Assembly (NCBI GenBank): GCA_016720655.1
Contig: JADKKE010000004.1
Location: forward strand, 186,001 to 250,000
Reading direction: 5' to 3'
DNA from: Bacteroidota bacterium
GTDB taxonomy: Bacteria > Bacteroidota > Bacteroidia > AKYH767-A > 2013-40CM-41-45
DNA: 64,000 nucleotides
A model generated the notes under the pieces. It ran no database searches, had not been told where the DNA came from, and saw only the letters and a list, made by a program, of their open reading frames with translations. This document shows, piece by piece, positions 1 through 8,041 of this stretch; position 1 is the stretch's first letter; each line of letters begins with the position of its first letter. A program made the position numbers and the translations under genes.

Positions 1-1
1 C

Positions 2-1174
2 TGTGTTGGTTCTGATCAGGGTCCGGGGGATGATGGTGAAATGGATTTCGAACACGAGAGAAATATTCGACAGAAATATTTAGGTTATACCTATACCCAG
101 GTGGATGAAATATTTGACGGCTCACAGGGTGGTGTCGATCTCACAGGAGATCCCGGACCTCAGGATCTTGCAGATGCATTCAATGATGGACGAAGCATTC
201 TAACGTATACCGGTCATGGAAGTCAGAACAGTTGTGGAACTACAAGTTTTAGTTCGGCGGATGTTCAATCACTCACAAACGAAAACATGTTGCCTTTTTT
301 CTGGTCTGTAGCTTGTGTAAATGGAGATTTCCAAACCGGCGACTGCCTTGCTGAAGCATTGCTGCGCACTACTTCAGTTTCCGGTGCTCCCATCGGCGCT
401 ATAGCAACATTGATGTCAACTATTAACCAAAGCTGGGATCCTCCTATGGATGGCCAGGATGAGATGGTGGATATCCTTGTAGAAACATATCCCGGAAATA
501 TCAAGCATACTTTTGGTGGTATTTCGGTAAATGGCTGCATGCACATGAATGATGAGTATGGAGCTGCAGGTGTTGAAATGACGGATACCTGGACTTGCTT
601 TGGTGATCCTAGCATCATGGTAAGAACAGCTACTCCTGAGTTAATTCCTGTTGCGCATGATGCAACGATTGATGAGAATATATCAACATGGACTGTACAG
701 TGCAATATTGATCAGGCTCTCGTTTGCCTGAGTTACCACAATCAGATTATCGCAACCGGTTATGCATTAAGCGGCACTGCCTATCTTACAATTCCGGGAT
801 TGACTGTTGGCGATACTCTCGATGTAACAGTTACTGCTTACAATCACATTCCTTATTTTGGTACTGTTGTGGTTGTTCCAAACGGTACAACTCAGGTTGG
901 AACTACTGATGCAAATGCGTTTTCTTTAAGTGCCGGTCTGGCTGCGCAAGGAAAACCTTCAACCATTTCATTTACCATTCCTTTGAATACGACAGTTTCA
1001 ATTGATCTATATTCCAGCAGCGGACAACTCATTTCTAAGGTTCTCGAAAATCAAAAGATGAATTCCGGTACACACCGGATTTCGCAGGATGTTTCCGGAC
1101 TCAGTTCAGGAATTTATTTTGTGAAAATGAAAGCCGATCAACACGAAATTGTCACCCGAATGGTGGTGGAATAA
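2..1174 (+). CDS. C25 (gingipain-like) cysteine peptidase, 5'-truncated, with T9SS sorting domain
   Basis: The reading frame is open from the window edge, so the N-terminus lies outside; 390 codons are visible. It opens with the GPGDDGE...EHERN segment typical of peptidase family C25. The catalytic pair is visible as His in YTGHGSQ and Cys in WSVACVNGDF. The catalytic domain ends near FGDPSIMVRT and is followed by an Ig-like beta domain. The last ~75 residues are a type A T9SS sorting domain (SIDLYSSSGQ, then SSGIYFVKMKADQ). By family knowledge it is exported by Sec, crosses the outer membrane by T9SS and is surface-attached or released. A heptad array starts two bases after the TAA stop. Confidence in the family is high; the substrate is unknown. 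Confidence 0.9.
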   Translation, partial: CVGSDQGPGDDGEMDFEHERNIRQKYLGYTYTQVDEIFDGSQGGVDLTGDPGPQDLADAFNDGRSILTYTGHGSQNSCGTTSFSSADVQSLTNENMLPFFWSVACVNGDFQTGDCLAEALLRTTSVSGAPIGAIATLMSTINQSWDPPMDGQDEMVDILVETYPGNIKHTFGGISVNGCMHMNDEYGAAGVEMTDTWTCFGDPSIMVRTATPELIPVAHDATIDENISTWTVQCNIDQALVCLSYHNQIIATGYALSGTAYLTIPGLTVGDTLDVTVTAYNHIPYFGTVVVVPNGTTQVGTTDANAFSLSAGLAAQGKPSTISFTIPLNTTVSIDLYSSSGQLISKVLENQKMNSGTHRISQDVSGLSSGIYFVKMKADQHEIVTRMVVE

Positions 1175-1175
1175 T

Positions 1176-1203
1176 TAGATAATAGAAAATAGAAATTAGA
1201 AGA
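1176..1203 (+). repeat. Heptad array, TAGAWAA x4
   Basis: Four in-register 7-bp units (TAGATAA, TAGAAAA, TAGAAAT, TAGAAGA) begin two bases after the peptidase stop codon. It faces the array at 1233-1295, and TAGAAATTAGA here is the reverse complement of TCTAATTTCTA at 1270-1280, so the pair can form a hairpin. Confidence 0.85.
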
Positions 1204-1232
1204 GCTTAGGTCCTTCTGGCTTTTACCCACCA

Positions 1233-1295
1233 AATTCCATTCTCCATTCTCCATTCTCCATTCTCTATTCTCTAATTTCTACTCTCTACTCTCTA
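1233..1295 (-). repeat. Heptad array, TAGAGAG/TGGAGAA x9, starting at a stop codon
   Basis: Read on the minus strand, nine units run without a register slip: TAGAGAG twice, TAGAAAT, TAGAGAA twice, TGGAGAA three times, TGGAATT. The first TAG (1295-1293) is the stop codon of the outer-membrane protein gene. The units drift in sequence while the 7-bp period holds. Confidence 0.88.
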
Positions 1296-1985
1296 CTTTC
1301 TCTTCTTGTTCTCCGGAAAAAAATACCTCAAATCGAGAGTCAGATAATTCCCGAGTAGCTTTTGATCTGTTGACTCATCTTTTCCTCTGTATCGGTATTC
1401 GATTTTGGTGAGATAGATGAACGAAAACGGTCGATGATAGGAGGCTCCAAGATAAATGTATCCACTTTCTTCCGTTCTCCATTCCCAGCCGAGATTGGCT
1501 AAAACGGAAGCTTGAAAAATATGATTTCTAAAGGATACGTGCTGAAAATATTCGTCATACGATTGAACATTGCTTGCAAACATATCCAGACTCGGTCCCA
1601 TTGATGCGTTCATGAATAACTTTTCTCCAAGCTGAATGTAGACGAGTAGATTAACCGGTATTTCATATCCAATGATCCGGAACTCAGATTTGCCTTTGAA
1701 GTCTGCATCCGAAATTGTCAAATTATATTTTCTTTTTACATAGTTGATTCCGGATTCGAGTGCAAGTAGTTCAGAGAAATTATGTCGGATGACCATGCCA
1801 GCACAATACCCTGACTTTAATTCAACATCAAATGTTACCAGTTCCGGAGTGCTGGATTGCTTGCCTGTTCCGAGGAAACCTACAGGAAATATTGGTTTGT
1901 ATTGAACGCCGACAATAGTAGAACCTTTTTGAGCAAAAGAACTTGATTGCAGTTGTAGTTGAAAGCATGCCAACAAAAAAAACAT
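1293..1985 (-). CDS. Outer-membrane beta-barrel protein, uncharacterised
   Basis: About 230 residues. The start chosen is the ATG at 1985, which opens a clean signal peptide (MFFLLACFQLQLQ...SFAQ); the frame is open to a TTG at 2033 that overlaps the upstream stop. The mature part alternates hydrophobic and polar residues with aromatic strand ends (SGYIYLGASYHRPFSFIYL, LTLDLRYFF at the C-terminus), as in PorT/OmpA-like barrels of Bacteroidota. It probably sits in the outer membrane. It lies just downstream of a hydrolase gene on the same strand and could be cotranscribed with it. No substrate can be inferred. Confidence 0.6.
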   Translation of the reverse strand: MFFLLACFQLQLQSSSFAQKGSTIVGVQYKPIFPVGFLGTGKQSSTPELVTFDVELKSGYCAGMVIRHNFSELLALESGINYVKRKYNLTISDADFKGKSEFRIIGYEIPVNLLVYIQLGEKLFMNASMGPSLDMFASNVQSYDEYFQHVSFRNHIFQASVLANLGWEWRTEESGYIYLGASYHRPFSFIYLTKIEYRYRGKDESTDQKLLGNYLTLDLRYFFPENKKRK

Positions 1986-2029
1986 CCTGCGAACAAGCAC
2001 TGAAAATGAAAGTGGAATTCTTTCAGGGA

Positions 2030-2763
2030 TCAAAGCGTTTTCATCTTATTGAGGAAACTCATTAATGCGATCCAGTATTCCTGGTTGTCAGGTGCCACAG
2101 ACCACAATACTTTTGAACCATGATTGCCTGCAGTCTTTGGTATGTACTGAACCTTGATTCTTGAATTCACATCTTTTAAAAGTTCAGTTACACCATCTGC
2201 TTCATCTTTGGAAGAAGTTGCAAAAACCGGTTTGCTAAGAGCAGCAATATTTTTAGAAATGTAATTTTTTTCTTCAAAGTACTCGCCCGGACTGAAGACA
2301 GCAACTCCGAGAACTTTAGGGTTATTTACAGCAATTTTTAATGCAAGCGAAGCAGAGTAAGAACTTCCAATCACTATGATCTCCTTTTTGTATTTGTCAT
2401 AGAGATAGTCGAGTGCTGCAATTATATCTTGTTCAGCATCTGCATACACCGGGTTTGAGCCTTTGGCTTTTGCCAGGGCTGCAGTTTCGTTTTTTATTCC
2501 GTTTACTTCGTCACCAACACGCTGGTCGATAGCCATGCAATTGAATCCGAATTTATTCAGGCGTAATGCAGTTTCATTGTATTCCCGCGGCTAAACCGAT
2601 TTTGATGGCAGAGCAAAATTATCGGCATTTCAGTACTAATCGGATACCAGTCGGCCGTGATGAGAAGACTATCCTTTGAAGGGAAGCTTACTTTCAACTG
2701 AGCATCTGAGTTTATTGCAGCAGTCATGAGCAGGAAGATGAATAGAAGTATTCGTTTATTCAT
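2030..2763 (-). CDS. Secreted alpha/beta (dienelactone-type) hydrolase, apparent single-base frameshift
   Basis: Two overlapping frames together make one protein of about 244 residues. The N-terminal half has a signal peptide (MNKRILLFIFLLMTAA...DAQ, ATG at 2763) and the oxyanion-side strand PIILLCHQ. The C-terminal half has the nucleophile elbow IVIGSSYSAS (Ser in GxSxS), the acid-region strand PVFATSSKDEADG and a histidine in GNHGSKVLW. The frames join if one base is added to the CCC run at 2584-2586; the bridging sequence then reads RGEYNETALRLNKFGFNCMA, typical of the family. With the base missing, translation ends early at 2557. I think the deletion is a consensus error, though real decay cannot be excluded. 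Confidence 0.7.
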
Positions 2764-2984
2764 TGTATGCATACACAGTGTGGAATTGATGGGGAAAGGT
2801 ATAAAAAATTTAAAGCTGTAAGAAAAATCTATCCGTGCATTTATCAATGTCTCTTCAGGTCAAATCGCTTCCAGTCGTGATCCTTGAATGTCAGGAGACG
2901 GTCATGAAATAAAATTGTTTGTGAAAAATTGAAAATATGTATGGAATCCTTTCCGTTTTCTTCTCAGTTATAAAAATCAAGCAT

Positions 2985-3791
2985 ATGTCTACTCAAGAAA
3001 AGTCTTCTCGCACATGGGACGATGTCCTTTTTGAAAACCGCAACAAAGCTTATGGAGCTTACCAGCTGAGGGTCACTTACCACCAGAGAGTGGCCAGATC
3101 TTTTCTCTATACCCTATTGGCAATTGTCGGATTTTTCCTTGTTCCGGTATTGTTGAACAAATTGTTTTTTAGCACGAATGTTCCCATGAAACCTAAAATG
3201 GATGAACATTTGGTGTTTTCGAATTACATTCTCCCGCAAGTTGAAACTCCTGTTATTCAGCAACCGGTTACCGGAAGCATTACTCCACCGGTCAAAATAC
3301 CTGATGAGCATATCTTCCAACCTGTAGTAGATCCTCCGGTTCCCGTTGTTGATCCGATAATTCCAGGAGATCCTGCAGGTACGCCAACAGTGCCGCTTGT
3401 ACCCACCGGTCCATTTGCCGGAACAGGCGGAGTTGATCCTGCGATCACAGCTCCTCCTCTAATTGCTGAGACATTTAGCATTGCCGCTGTTGATGTAAAG
3501 CCTGATTTTCCGGGAGGACTCTTTAAGTTTTATGAATTTATCAAAGATCATTTACGCTTTACTCCCGGTGCGAGAGAGGCAGGACTAAACGGACGATACT
3601 ATGTCACGTTTGTTGTCAATGAAAGCGGAGCGATAAGCAATATAGAGATGATGAAAATGATTGGTTATGGACAGGATGAAGAAGTAGCTAAGGTTCTGGC
3701 AAAATCACCATCCTGGAAACCCGGACTATATCAATCTAAACCGGTTCGGACGCAAATGGTCCTCCCGATCAACTTTAATCTCGTTCAATAA
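2985..3791 (+). CDS. tonB: TonB-family energy transducer
   Basis: 268 residues from the ATG at 2985, which follows an AT-rich leader and precedes the usual Bacteroidota TonB opening (WDDVLFENRNKAYGAYQLR). One transmembrane helix follows (FLYTLLAIVGFFLVPVLL, ~residues 39-57), then a Pro-rich periplasmic linker and a C-terminal TonB domain (PDFPGG...REAGLNGRYYVTFVV...VLPINFNL). Known role: couples the ExbB/ExbD proton channel to TonB-dependent outer-membrane receptors. exbB and exbD follow on the same strand. A strong hairpin separates this gene from exbB, so their expression may be unequal. Confidence 0.9.
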   Translation: MSTQEKSSRTWDDVLFENRNKAYGAYQLRVTYHQRVARSFLYTLLAIVGFFLVPVLLNKLFFSTNVPMKPKMDEHLVFSNYILPQVETPVIQQPVTGSITPPVKIPDEHIFQPVVDPPVPVVDPIIPGDPAGTPTVPLVPTGPFAGTGGVDPAITAPPLIAETFSIAAVDVKPDFPGGLFKFYEFIKDHLRFTPGAREAGLNGRYYVTFVVNESGAISNIEMMKMIGYGQDEEVAKVLAKSPSWKPGLYQSKPVRTQMVLPINFNLVQ

Positions 3792-3831
3792 TTTTTCAAA
3801 CAGAGCGTTTTGGACTAACATAACGATGTTT

Positions 3832-3880
3832 AAAAGTAGGGGCTTGTGCCGGCTTGTTGCGGAGCAATGCTCCTACTTTT
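3832..3880 (+). other. REP-like hairpin between tonB and exbB
   Basis: AAAAGTAGGGGC (3832-3843) pairs with GCTCCTACTTTT (3869-3880) with one mismatch, and the loop holds GCCGGC. There is no T-run beyond the arm's own T's. It resembles REP elements with a GTAGGAGC head, and could act as an intercistronic RNA-stabilising or partial termination hairpin. Confidence 0.55.
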
Positions 3881-3907
3881 GTGAGTTATTAATATATAAC
3901 CCTAATT

Positions 3908-4630
3908 ATGACCTACGGAATTATCCTGCAGATCTCACAAAACCTTGGCAATGCTGCCGACACCCTCGCTCAGGCTGCAACCACGGCGATTACTCCACCG
4001 GTAGAACAATCAATTTCTCTCTGGGACATGGCAGTAAAAGGCGGCGGAATATTGATTCCGATTGCGATTCTTTCGGTCATGGCTTTTTACATATTTTTTG
4101 AAAGACTCTTCACAATTCAGCGTTTTTCAAAAATTGATATGAATTTCATGCATCAGATAAGAGATTATGTCCACAGCGGTAACATCGATGCAGCTAAAGC
4201 CCTTTGCAAGAATACAAGGAGCCCGGTTGCAAGAATGATTGAGAAAGGGATCATGCGTCTTGGTAAGCCCGTAAAGGAAATAGAAGGAGCCATCGAAAAC
4301 GTTGGGAAACTCGAGATCTTCAAAATGGAGAAAAACCTGAATATCCTCGCAACCATCGCCGGTATTGCCCCGATGTTCGGATTTCTTGGAACAATCTTCG
4401 GTGTAATCAAAATCTTTTATCAGATTGCATTACAGAACAGCCTTGAAATTAATACCATCTCCGGTGGATTGTATGTCAAAATGATCTCCAGTGCCGCAGG
4501 TCTTCTCGTTGGAATGATTGCCTACGCAGCCTATCACTATCTCGTTCACCTGATCGATCGGATCATCAATAAAATGGAGATTAACGCTGTTCAGTTTATC
4601 GACCTTCTTGAGGAGCCTGTGAAAAATTAG
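3908..4630 (+). CDS. exbB: ExbB/TolQ/MotA proton-channel protein
   Basis: 240 residues. Three transmembrane segments are visible: IPIAILSVMAFYIFFERLF (~45-65), LNILATIAGIAPMFGFLGTIFGVI (~140-165) and KMISSAAGLLVGMIAYAAYHYLV (~185-208), the standard MotA_ExbB layout. The APMFGFLGT loop is the conserved pore segment. With ExbD it forms the inner-membrane proton channel that energises TonB. It lies between tonB and exbD. Its TAG stop codon (4628-4630) is the first triplet of a heptad array. Confidence 0.93.
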   Translation: MTYGIILQISQNLGNAADTLAQAATTAITPPVEQSISLWDMAVKGGGILIPIAILSVMAFYIFFERLFTIQRFSKIDMNFMHQIRDYVHSGNIDAAKALCKNTRSPVARMIEKGIMRLGKPVKEIEGAIENVGKLEIFKMEKNLNILATIAGIAPMFGFLGTIFGVIKIFYQIALQNSLEINTISGGLYVKMISSAAGLLVGMIAYAAYHYLVHLIDRIINKMEINAVQFIDLLEEPVKN

Positions 4631-4662
4631 TGGTTAGTGGTTGGTTGTTGGTGGTTAGTACG
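4628..4662 (+). repeat. Heptad array TAGTGGT x5, starting at the exbB stop codon
   Basis: Units TAGTGGT, TAGTGGT, TGGTTGT, TGGTGGT, TAGTACG are in perfect 7-bp register. The first TAG is the exbB stop. It faces the CA-rich array at 4682-4767. Confidence 0.85.
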
Positions 4663-4681
4663 GGAAGCATACTCAAACCAC

Positions 4682-4767
4682 ATCCCACACTCACACTCAC
4701 ACTCACACTCACACTCACACTCACACCACACCACCCCACCCCGTCCCCGTCCCTCGTCCCCTGTCCC
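4682..4767 (-). repeat. CACACT hexamer tract followed by GTCCC heptads
   Basis: About eight CACACT hexamers (4685-4727) run into GTCCC words spaced 6-7 bp (4743-4767). On the minus strand the hexamer reads TGAGTG. This fills the exbB-exbD gap and is non-coding: the frame of exbD is open through it only by chance and gives a low-complexity Leu-Thr tract. Confidence 0.75.
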
Positions 4768-4782
4768 ACCAAAAATGCAATC

Positions 4783-5184
4783 ATGAATCTCCGAAGAAGA
4801 ACACGAGTGGTTGGCGAAGTTTACAGTGCTTCCCTGAATGACATCATGTTTTTCCTGCTGTTGTTTTTCCTCATCACTTCGACAATGGCAACACCGAATG
4901 TGTTGAAGCTGTTATTGCCGAATGCGAAGAGCAGCAACCAGTCAGTAAAACACCCCTTGACAATTTCAGTGACATCCGATTTGCAATATGCAATCAACAA
5001 TACACCGATTGATGCAGAACAATTGGAAGCGGCTATCAAGGTAAACATCGCCGGACAAACGGATCCAACTGCTTTGTTAAAAGTTGATAAAACAGTGCAG
5101 GTTCAAAATCTTGTCGACTTGCTGGATATAGGGAATCGGTTAAAAATAAAAATGGTACTGGCAACCCAGACCTCTAAGCAATAA
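4783..5184 (+). CDS. exbD: ExbD/TolR biopolymer transport protein
   Basis: 133 residues from the ATG at 4783. Upstream in-frame codons fall in the CACACT repeat and are not taken as coding. The N-terminus is basic (MNLRRRTRV). It is followed by the single transmembrane helix with its pore aspartate, SLNDIMFFLLLFFLITSTM; the Asp is the proton-carrying residue of the family. A small periplasmic domain follows. It partners ExbB, in the same operon with tonB on one side and a second TonB-like gene 10 bases downstream. Confidence 0.92.
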   Translation: MNLRRRTRVVGEVYSASLNDIMFFLLLFFLITSTMATPNVLKLLLPNAKSSNQSVKHPLTISVTSDLQYAINNTPIDAEQLEAAIKVNIAGQTDPTALLKVDKTVQVQNLVDLLDIGNRLKIKMVLATQTSKQ

Positions 5185-5193
5185 GCTGTTCTC

Positions 5194-6072
5194 ATGGATG
5201 CAACCATCCGGTCACGATCAATAATTATTTCAGTCGCAATTCATGCGGCTCTTTTTCTCATTCTCCTGTTTGTGATGGTGACAACACAAATTCCACCATT
5301 TCCGGAAACCGGCGGAGGTGGAGGTGTGATTGTCAATATTGGTTATATTGATGAAGCCAGTGGGGACGTTCAGCCCATGTCTGATAACATCACTGAAAAC
5401 CCCGCACTCACAAAAGTTAAACCTGCTTCTCAGCCGGATGAAAATATTGCCACTCAGGACATCGAAGAATCAGGAATCACCAAAGAGATTAAGGATCCGA
5501 AAAAAACAGATATCAAAAGAGTCAACACAACAGTTACGGCACCAAGAGATGATCGAAAGGTTGTGGAGCCTGTGAAAACTGTTGATCAGCGATCTATTTA
5601 CAAAGGCAAATCAAACAACAGTTCTTCCCAGGGTACGGGAAAAGGTACCGGTGACCAGGGTGATCCTACCGGCGATCCCAATTCCAAATACTATGGAAAG
5701 AATGGCAGTGGGAATGGTGGTCCCGGTATCGGTCCCGGTGAAGGTCCTGGACAAGGCCCGGCAAAGGAGGGGATTAGTTTCAGTCTGGCAGGCAGAAAGA
5801 TGATCCGAACTCCTCAGATCAATGACCGTTCACAAGAGACCGGGAAAGTTGTTGTCGATATCACTGTCGATAAAAACGGGGAAGTCACAGCAGCAATTCC
5901 CGGTGGACGTGGTTCCACAACTACTTCATCCTATTTATACCGTCTTGCACGTGAAGCGGCGATGAAAGCTAAATTCAATGCCGGTCCCGAAGACGCAGAT
6001 ATTCAAAAAGGTACTATCACTTTTGTCTTCTGGTTCAATAATCTTTCGGTGAATAAATTCATTCTTTGCTGA
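5194..6072 (+). CDS. TonB-family protein with TolA-like linker
   Basis: 292 residues: short cytoplasmic start, one transmembrane helix (IIISVAIHAALFLILLFVMV, ~10-29), GGGGG motif, a long charged and then Gly/Pro-rich linker (~60-190) and a C-terminal TonB-like domain (GKVVVDITVDKNGEVTAAIPGG...AKFNAGPEDADIQKGTITFVF). It starts 10 bases after exbD and is probably a second energy transducer of the same complex. The last 13 residues (WFNNLSVNKFILC) are atypical; one extra base near 6030 would end the protein at FVFLVQ, as relatives do, so a terminal frameshift is possible. Confidence 0.82.
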   Translation: MDATIRSRSIIISVAIHAALFLILLFVMVTTQIPPFPETGGGGGVIVNIGYIDEASGDVQPMSDNITENPALTKVKPASQPDENIATQDIEESGITKEIKDPKKTDIKRVNTTVTAPRDDRKVVEPVKTVDQRSIYKGKSNNSSSQGTGKGTGDQGDPTGDPNSKYYGKNGSGNGGPGIGPGEGPGQGPAKEGISFSLAGRKMIRTPQINDRSQETGKVVVDITVDKNGEVTAAIPGGRGSTTTSSYLYRLAREAAMKAKFNAGPEDADIQKGTITFVFWFNNLSVNKFILC

Positions 6073-6097
6073 ACGATTTTTTCCATCTTCGCAGCGG

Positions 6098-7405
6098 ATG
6101 AATTACAAGGATACCCTGGATTATCTTTTCGCTCAATTGCCAATGTTTCATCGCATCGGTGCTGCAGCGTATAAAGCCAACCTTGACAACACACATGCGA
6201 TTTGTGATTTTCTGGATCATCCTGAAAATAAATTCCGGTCAGTTCATATAGCAGGGACAAATGGTAAGGGATCTACATCACACATGCTTGCTGCAATTTT
6301 ACAATCAGCAGGATACAAGACTGGTTTGTATACTTCACCGCATCTCATAGATTTTCGTGAGCGGATCCGAATAAACGGAGAAATGATACCGGAAAAAATT
6401 GTGATCAGTTTTGTAGAAAAATACAGAGAGCAATTTGAAAAAATAAAGCCATCCTTTTTTGAATGGACTGTCGGACTGGCTTTTGATTATTTTGCAAATG
6501 AAAAAGTTGAGATTGCTGTGATTGAAACCGGACTGGGGGGGAGACTGGATTCTACAAATGTTATTGTTCCGGAATTGTCGGTGATAACAAACATCGGTTG
6601 GGATCATGCAAACTTACTCGGAGATTCACTGATAAAAATTGCAAAAGAAAAAGCTGGAATCATTAAGCAGAACATACCCGTTGTGATTGGTGAGGTGCAG
6701 GCGGAAACAGCACAAGTGTTCAGCGACAAAGCTTTTGAAATGAATTCATCAATTGTATTTGCTGAAATTTTATTGAAGTCCCAACGAAAAGATATCGGCA
6801 ATTCCAATCAACAAAGTTTTGATATTTTTTCGGGCAAACATTTGCTTTTTGAAAACCTCGTTCTGGATTTGCCCGGATTGTATCAACGAAAAAATATTAT
6901 TACGGTAATTGAAACTGTGCTTAAATTGAGGGAAGCCGGATATTCTATCGAAGACAAGCATGTTCGTGAAGGATTGAGTGCAGTGCGGAACTTAACCGGA
7001 CTGATGGGTCGGTGGCAAATTCTTTCCAATGCGCCTTTGACAATTTGTGATGTTGGTCACAATGAGGACGGAATTCATGAAGTACTCAATCAATTAACGC
7101 TCACTCCGCATGACGATTTACATTTTGTTTTTGGTGTGGTGAATGATAAAGACATTTCCTCCATTCTGTCCTTGCTCCCTGTAAATATTAAATATTATTT
7201 CTGCAAAGCAAATTTACCCAGGGCTCTGGATGCAATAGAATTGAAAAATAAGGCTGCTGGCTTTGGATTAAACGGACTTGCTTACAATTCTGTAGCGGAA
7301 GCTTTTCACGCTGCAAAAACAAATGCACAGGAGAAGGACCTGATTTTTATAGGTGGAAGTACATTTGTGGTTGCGGAAGTATTGCAGGTAATTGCTGAAA
7401 TCTAA
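6098..7405 (+). CDS. folC: Bifunctional dihydrofolate/folylpolyglutamate synthase
   Basis: 435 residues, the usual length. The Mur-ligase-type ATP site is clear: HIAGTNGKGSTSHMLAAIL (~50-68), then the folate-binding YTSPHL, the ETGLGGRLDSTN loop and ITNIGWDH. It ligates glutamate to dihydropteroate or to folates in the cytoplasm. It follows the tonB cluster on the same strand with a 25-base gap; TTTG and CATCTTCG words between them may be a weak promoter. No odd residues seen. Confidence 0.95.
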   Translation: MNYKDTLDYLFAQLPMFHRIGAAAYKANLDNTHAICDFLDHPENKFRSVHIAGTNGKGSTSHMLAAILQSAGYKTGLYTSPHLIDFRERIRINGEMIPEKIVISFVEKYREQFEKIKPSFFEWTVGLAFDYFANEKVEIAVIETGLGGRLDSTNVIVPELSVITNIGWDHANLLGDSLIKIAKEKAGIIKQNIPVVIGEVQAETAQVFSDKAFEMNSSIVFAEILLKSQRKDIGNSNQQSFDIFSGKHLLFENLVLDLPGLYQRKNIITVIETVLKLREAGYSIEDKHVREGLSAVRNLTGLMGRWQILSNAPLTICDVGHNEDGIHEVLNQLTLTPHDDLHFVFGVVNDKDISSILSLLPVNIKYYFCKANLPRALDAIELKNKAAGFGLNGLAYNSVAEAFHAAKTNAQEKDLIFIGGSTFVVAEVLQVIAEI

Positions 7406-7496
7406 GATCAATTTTTGGGAGCAAATCCTGATTCCCATTTTCATTTTTCAGAATCTGATCGATGAGCCTAATTGCTCTTTACTAAATGAACAATCC

Positions 7497-7532
7497 AAAA
7501 AAATTACAAAACCCACCTATTGGCGGGTTTTG
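7497..7532 (-). terminator. Terminator downstream of the decayed tRNA copy
   Basis: On the minus strand ACCCGCC-AATA-GGTGGGT is followed by TTTTG and then TTTTTTT. It is a near-duplicate of the terminator at 7657-7692. Confidence 0.75.
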
Positions 7533-7540
7533 TGTTAGTG

Positions 7541-7613
7541 TAGGAGCTACAGGGTTCAAACCTTTGACCCTCCCGGTTGAAAACCGGGATGCTCTGAATT
7601 GCATCCCAGGATC
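7541..7613 (-). pseudogene. Decayed tRNA copy with a Glu(UUC)-type anticodon arm
   Basis: This is a tandem relative of the adjacent tRNA-Val, about 160 bp away including its terminator. The anticodon stem is perfect (CCCGG/CCGGG) with loop TTTTCAA, giving anticodon UUC. The T-arm is recognisable (GGTTTGAACC) and the 3' acceptor strand AGCTCCT is present. The 5' acceptor strand and D-arm are gone. In their place GGGATGC pairs perfectly with GCATCCC, which would compete with the anticodon stem. I judge it non-functional as a tRNA. Confidence 0.65.
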
Positions 7614-7656
7614 AGTATTTCAATTCTTAATTGCTGTATTTTAAAAGAACACTTCT

Positions 7657-7692
7657 TAAAAATAGCAAAACCCACCTATTGGTGGGCTTTGT
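7657..7692 (-). terminator. Terminator of tRNA-Val(UAC)
   Basis: On the minus strand a CCCACC-AATA-GGTGGG stem is followed by TTTTG and a T-run, immediately 3' of the tRNA. Confidence 0.75.
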
Positions 7693-7699
7693 TTTAGTG

Positions 7700-7774
7700 T
7701 GGGAACTGTAGGGTTCGAACCTACGACCCTCTGCTTGTAAGGCAGATGCTCTGAACCAGCTGAGCTAAGCTCCC
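7700..7774 (-). tRNA. tRNA-Val (anticodon UAC)
   Basis: All arms are visible on the minus strand: acceptor GGGAGCT with AGTTCCC, D-arm GCTCAG...GAGC, anticodon stem TCTGC/GCAGA with loop CTTACAA (anticodon TAC), T-arm GTAGG-TTCGAAC-CCTAC and discriminator A. CCA is not encoded. A strong Bacteroidota promoter lies upstream and a terminator follows. Confidence 0.95.
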
Positions 7775-7854
7775 AAATTACTTGAACTTTTTAATCTAAG
7801 CTCCCTTTTTCCTTGATTGAACATTAAAATCAACGCTCTCTCAAAAACGGAGGG

Positions 7855-7884
7855 CAAAGATAGCTACTTTTTGTTTTTATCAAA
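7855..7884 (-). promoter_or_regulatory. Promoter of the tRNA-Val transcript
   Basis: On the minus strand TTTG (7884-7881), an 18-base spacer, then TATCTTTG (7862-7855). This closely matches the Bacteroidota -33/-7 consensus. Between it and the tRNA a 10-bp copy of the tRNA 5' end (GGGAGCTTAG, 7805-7796) is repeated. Confidence 0.7.
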
Positions 7885-8041
7885 ATTTCTGTGATTTATT
7901 TTAAAATTGACTGGTTTTAAGGCTTTTAAAAAGATGAAGCGAAAATGGTCGATGATCATGAAAATGCCATAAACGCATCATTAACAAAGATTAACAGGAG
8001 CACTACTGTGTGTGCATGATCCTTTCTGTATTTTCACGTCT

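Noticed and set aside
265..705. Long reverse-strand frame inside the gingipain-like gene, and similar antisense frames elsewhere (for example inside ftsH, gdhA, atpD and murF)
   Set aside because: They mirror strongly coding genes on the other strand and show no family motifs or independent start signals.
3826..4101. Open frame between tonB and exbB
   Set aside because: It spans the REP-like hairpin and overlaps exbB out of frame; no coding character.
4630..4782. N-terminal extension of ExbD through the CACACT tract
   Set aside because: It is open only because the repeat lacks stops in that frame. It would put a Leu-Thr repeat in front of the normal basic N-terminus, and the ATG at 4783 matches family starts.
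7541..7613. Functional tRNA-Glu
   Set aside because: The 5' acceptor strand and D-arm are missing, so only the anticodon and T arms can form.
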